NCBI GenBank assembly: GCA_963580285.1
Contig: OY757010.1
Coordinates: forward strand, 214,366,138-214,430,137
Origin: Lucinisca nassula
Taxonomy: Eukaryota; Mollusca; Bivalvia; Lucinida; Lucinidae
DNA length: 64,000 nt
Reading direction: 5' to 3'
Part shown: piece by piece, positions 62,459-64,000 of the stretch
How positions within the stretch are numbered: position 1 is the stretch's first letter
How the letters are laid out: each line of letters opens with the position of its first letter
Notes under the pieces: model-generated
What the model was told of the DNA's origin: nothing
Databases searched by the model: none
What the model saw: the letters and a program-made list of their open reading frames with translations, nothing else
Made by a program: the position numbers and the translations under genes

Positions 62459-62610
62459 AAACCTGGGCCTCGGTGTTCAGTCCAATAAAGCAATGTAGCG
62501 CATCATAAAATCACGCCTGTTCAAATGCAGTTATATTGAGGAAACTGCAACAATAACAAAGAAAGGGGAAAAAAATATGATAAATACAGTGTTTTTCATA
62601 CTTCTGTTCT

Positions 62611-62910
62611 CCGCCCCCGCCCATAGGGGCTTGAAGAAATATATGGGCTGCATGATGCTTCCGCGCAGAGCTGAATCCGTCCAGCACACTAGTACTGGTA
62701 AACGGCTTGGAGGATCTAAGCCTGTCCAGGAACCGCGGTGCGAGGCGGACCGTCCATGCTAATAAACCCTATCGGTTTCATTGGGCGACAGGGCTTGAGA
62801 TGTCATTTCATCTCACTGTCGGGTAAAAGTCCCACAAAATTGGAAGCAACGTCTCAAAAATGACCTTTACAGTGTTGACGGGGACGTTAAACCTCAAATC
62901 AAACAAACAA
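62611..62910 (+). mobile_element. GACGTTAAA-SINE, full length, 13-bp TSD
   Basis: GCCCCCGCCCATAGGGGCTT to CAAATCAAACAAACAA. Flanked by ATACTTCTGTTCT at 62598-62610 and 62911-62923. Confidence 0.95.
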
Positions 62911-62925
62911 ATACTTCTGTTCTAG

Positions 62926-64000
62926 ACATAGATTCTTGGTACTTGTTAGAACCGACTCGTCGCGGAGGTTCTAACGATTACCCAAAATCTATGTTTTGAT
63001 AAGAAATAAGAAAAATAATGTTTACCTATGTAAAACCAAATTTTATAGAATTGAAGTGTTCTTTTTTTTCTTTTTATTTTTTTTTTGCATGGATGGGGGT
63101 GCAAAATACCGTGATAAAAATACACACCCTATCGAATTGAGCTCCCATTGAGTTCCCTTTTATACACTAAATTCGAGTTTTACAGTAGTTAACATTACTT
63201 TCCTTAGATTTTTTCTAAAATGTAGAATATGGGTGTTCGTTATAGAACCAACTGCCATGGCGGAGGCGACCCTAACATGTACCCACAATCTATATTTTAG
63301 AGCAGAAATAGGAGACCTTTCCCAATTTTTCAGCATAAAAGTTTCGCTTTTCCTTTTTTGTTTTGTATTTTATTATTATTTTTTTAATTATTATTTTATT
63401 TATTTTGCGCTTATATAGGCATGATTTCGCAATGCAGTCGCCACCACATGAAAGAGTCCGTGAAATGAAGACCCCCCAAAACCCCTCTTCATATAAAAAG
63501 AACTGGGGTTTCTGGGGGTACACATTATTTTTCTTATTTCTGCGTCGTCAAGACATAGGTTGCCGGTACTCGTTAGAACCGCCACAGCCTATGTTTTGAG
63601 CATGTTTAAGAAAAATATCACGGATTTTCATCAGAGAAGTAGCCATTTTGGAGATATGAAAAATGTACTTATGTCGCACGGACAAGTTATCATAATGGCC
63701 CTTGTCTCGCGACGGCATGACACCTTGGCGAAACGCTCCTTAGTGCAAAGCCCATGAGCCGCAAAAATAGCGTAACGCCTCGGCACATCAGTCACTGGTC
63801 CAAACACGTCCGAGGAAGTAATTTTGGGCTCAGGATTTCTCTTTTATATCACGAAAACACGCCTATATAATTTTTACCCCCATGAACCCCACTTTTATAA
63901 AGTAAAACTGGGGTTTACAGGGATATACCTTATTTGTCTTATTTCTGCTCTAAAATATAGGTTGTGGGTACTCATTAGAACCGCCTCGATGAGGCGGTTC
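62926..64000. mobile_element. Cluster of four palindromic MITE copies
   Basis: Hairpin cores at 62930-62998, 63219-63300, 63545-63600 (tip deleted) and 63955-64000 (cut by the window end), each with parts of the wings (AAGAAATAAGAAAAATAATG; AACACGCCTATATAATTTTT; ACCCCACTTTTATAAAGTAA). The last is the cleanest. AT-rich low-complexity sequence at 63055-63095 and 63340-63410 separates copies. Confidence 0.72.

Overview
This is eukaryotic, intron-rich, very repeat-dense DNA, most likely from a bivalve mollusc. The evidence is Helentron-like elements carrying ~150-170 bp internal tandem repeats (the layout described for bivalve 'pearl' elements), tRNA-derived SINEs with CAAA tails, many palindromic MITEs, and a metazoan GPSM/LGN/Pins gene whose exons are spread over more than 41 kb. 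The species is inferred, not shown.

The one host gene I can establish is a GPSM2 (LGN/AGS3/Pins) orthologue on the + strand. Six exons are supported by splice signals, compatible phases and family motifs: 14472-14587 and 20138-20402 (TPR repeats), 26447-26541 (end of the TPR domain), 39260-39297 (a 38-nt microexon), 52975-53159 (linker with the RRHSM motif) and 55887-56043 (a GoLoco motif). The 5' TPR exons must lie left of the window and further GoLoco exons right of it. Everything else lies in its introns.

Layout. 1-14206: head-to-tail array of Helentron-like elements with ~168-bp monomers, containing a piggyBac-type MITE (2947-3457) and a small second-family element (6652-6911). 14.2-20.4 kb: exons A and B, a 2.5-kb Helentron-like element, hairpins and a minisatellite. 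20.4-28 kb: SINEs, TTAA-flanked palindromes, a decayed LINE (23217-24600) split by a TA-flanked MITE, two minisatellites, exon C and two very long palindromes. 28.4-31.1 kb: a minus-strand CR1/Jockey-like LINE with a long ORF that lacks the first part of its reverse transcriptase. 31.6-36.4 kb: tandem repeats holding a Helentron-like element, a TAA-flanked DNA transposon with a SINE inside it, and a tRNA-SINE. 36.4-39.3 kb: MITEs, a SINE and the microexon. 39.5-47.7 kb: a ~150-bp repeat array interrupted by a Helentron-like element that is itself interrupted by a 5.9-kb Helentron-like element with ~30 monomers and hexameric higher-order structure. 47.7-53 kb: an inverted pair of short ORF-bearing repeats, another Helentron-like element, SINEs and a 320-bp ACAT/CATG tract. 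53-64 kb: exons E and F, then MITEs, SINEs, a fifth Helentron-like family and a nested MITE-in-SINE.

Apart from the host gene and LINE-derived protein remnants I see no genes I can name. The short ORFs in the repeat arrays are by-products of monomer periodicity. The most interesting signals are structural: rolling-circle-like tandem concatemers, a paralogous empty site that dates an insertion, a hairpin module shared by unrelated MITE frames, hairpin tips that change while staying self-complementary, and a SINE family and a tRNA-SINE family that share a 3' tail.
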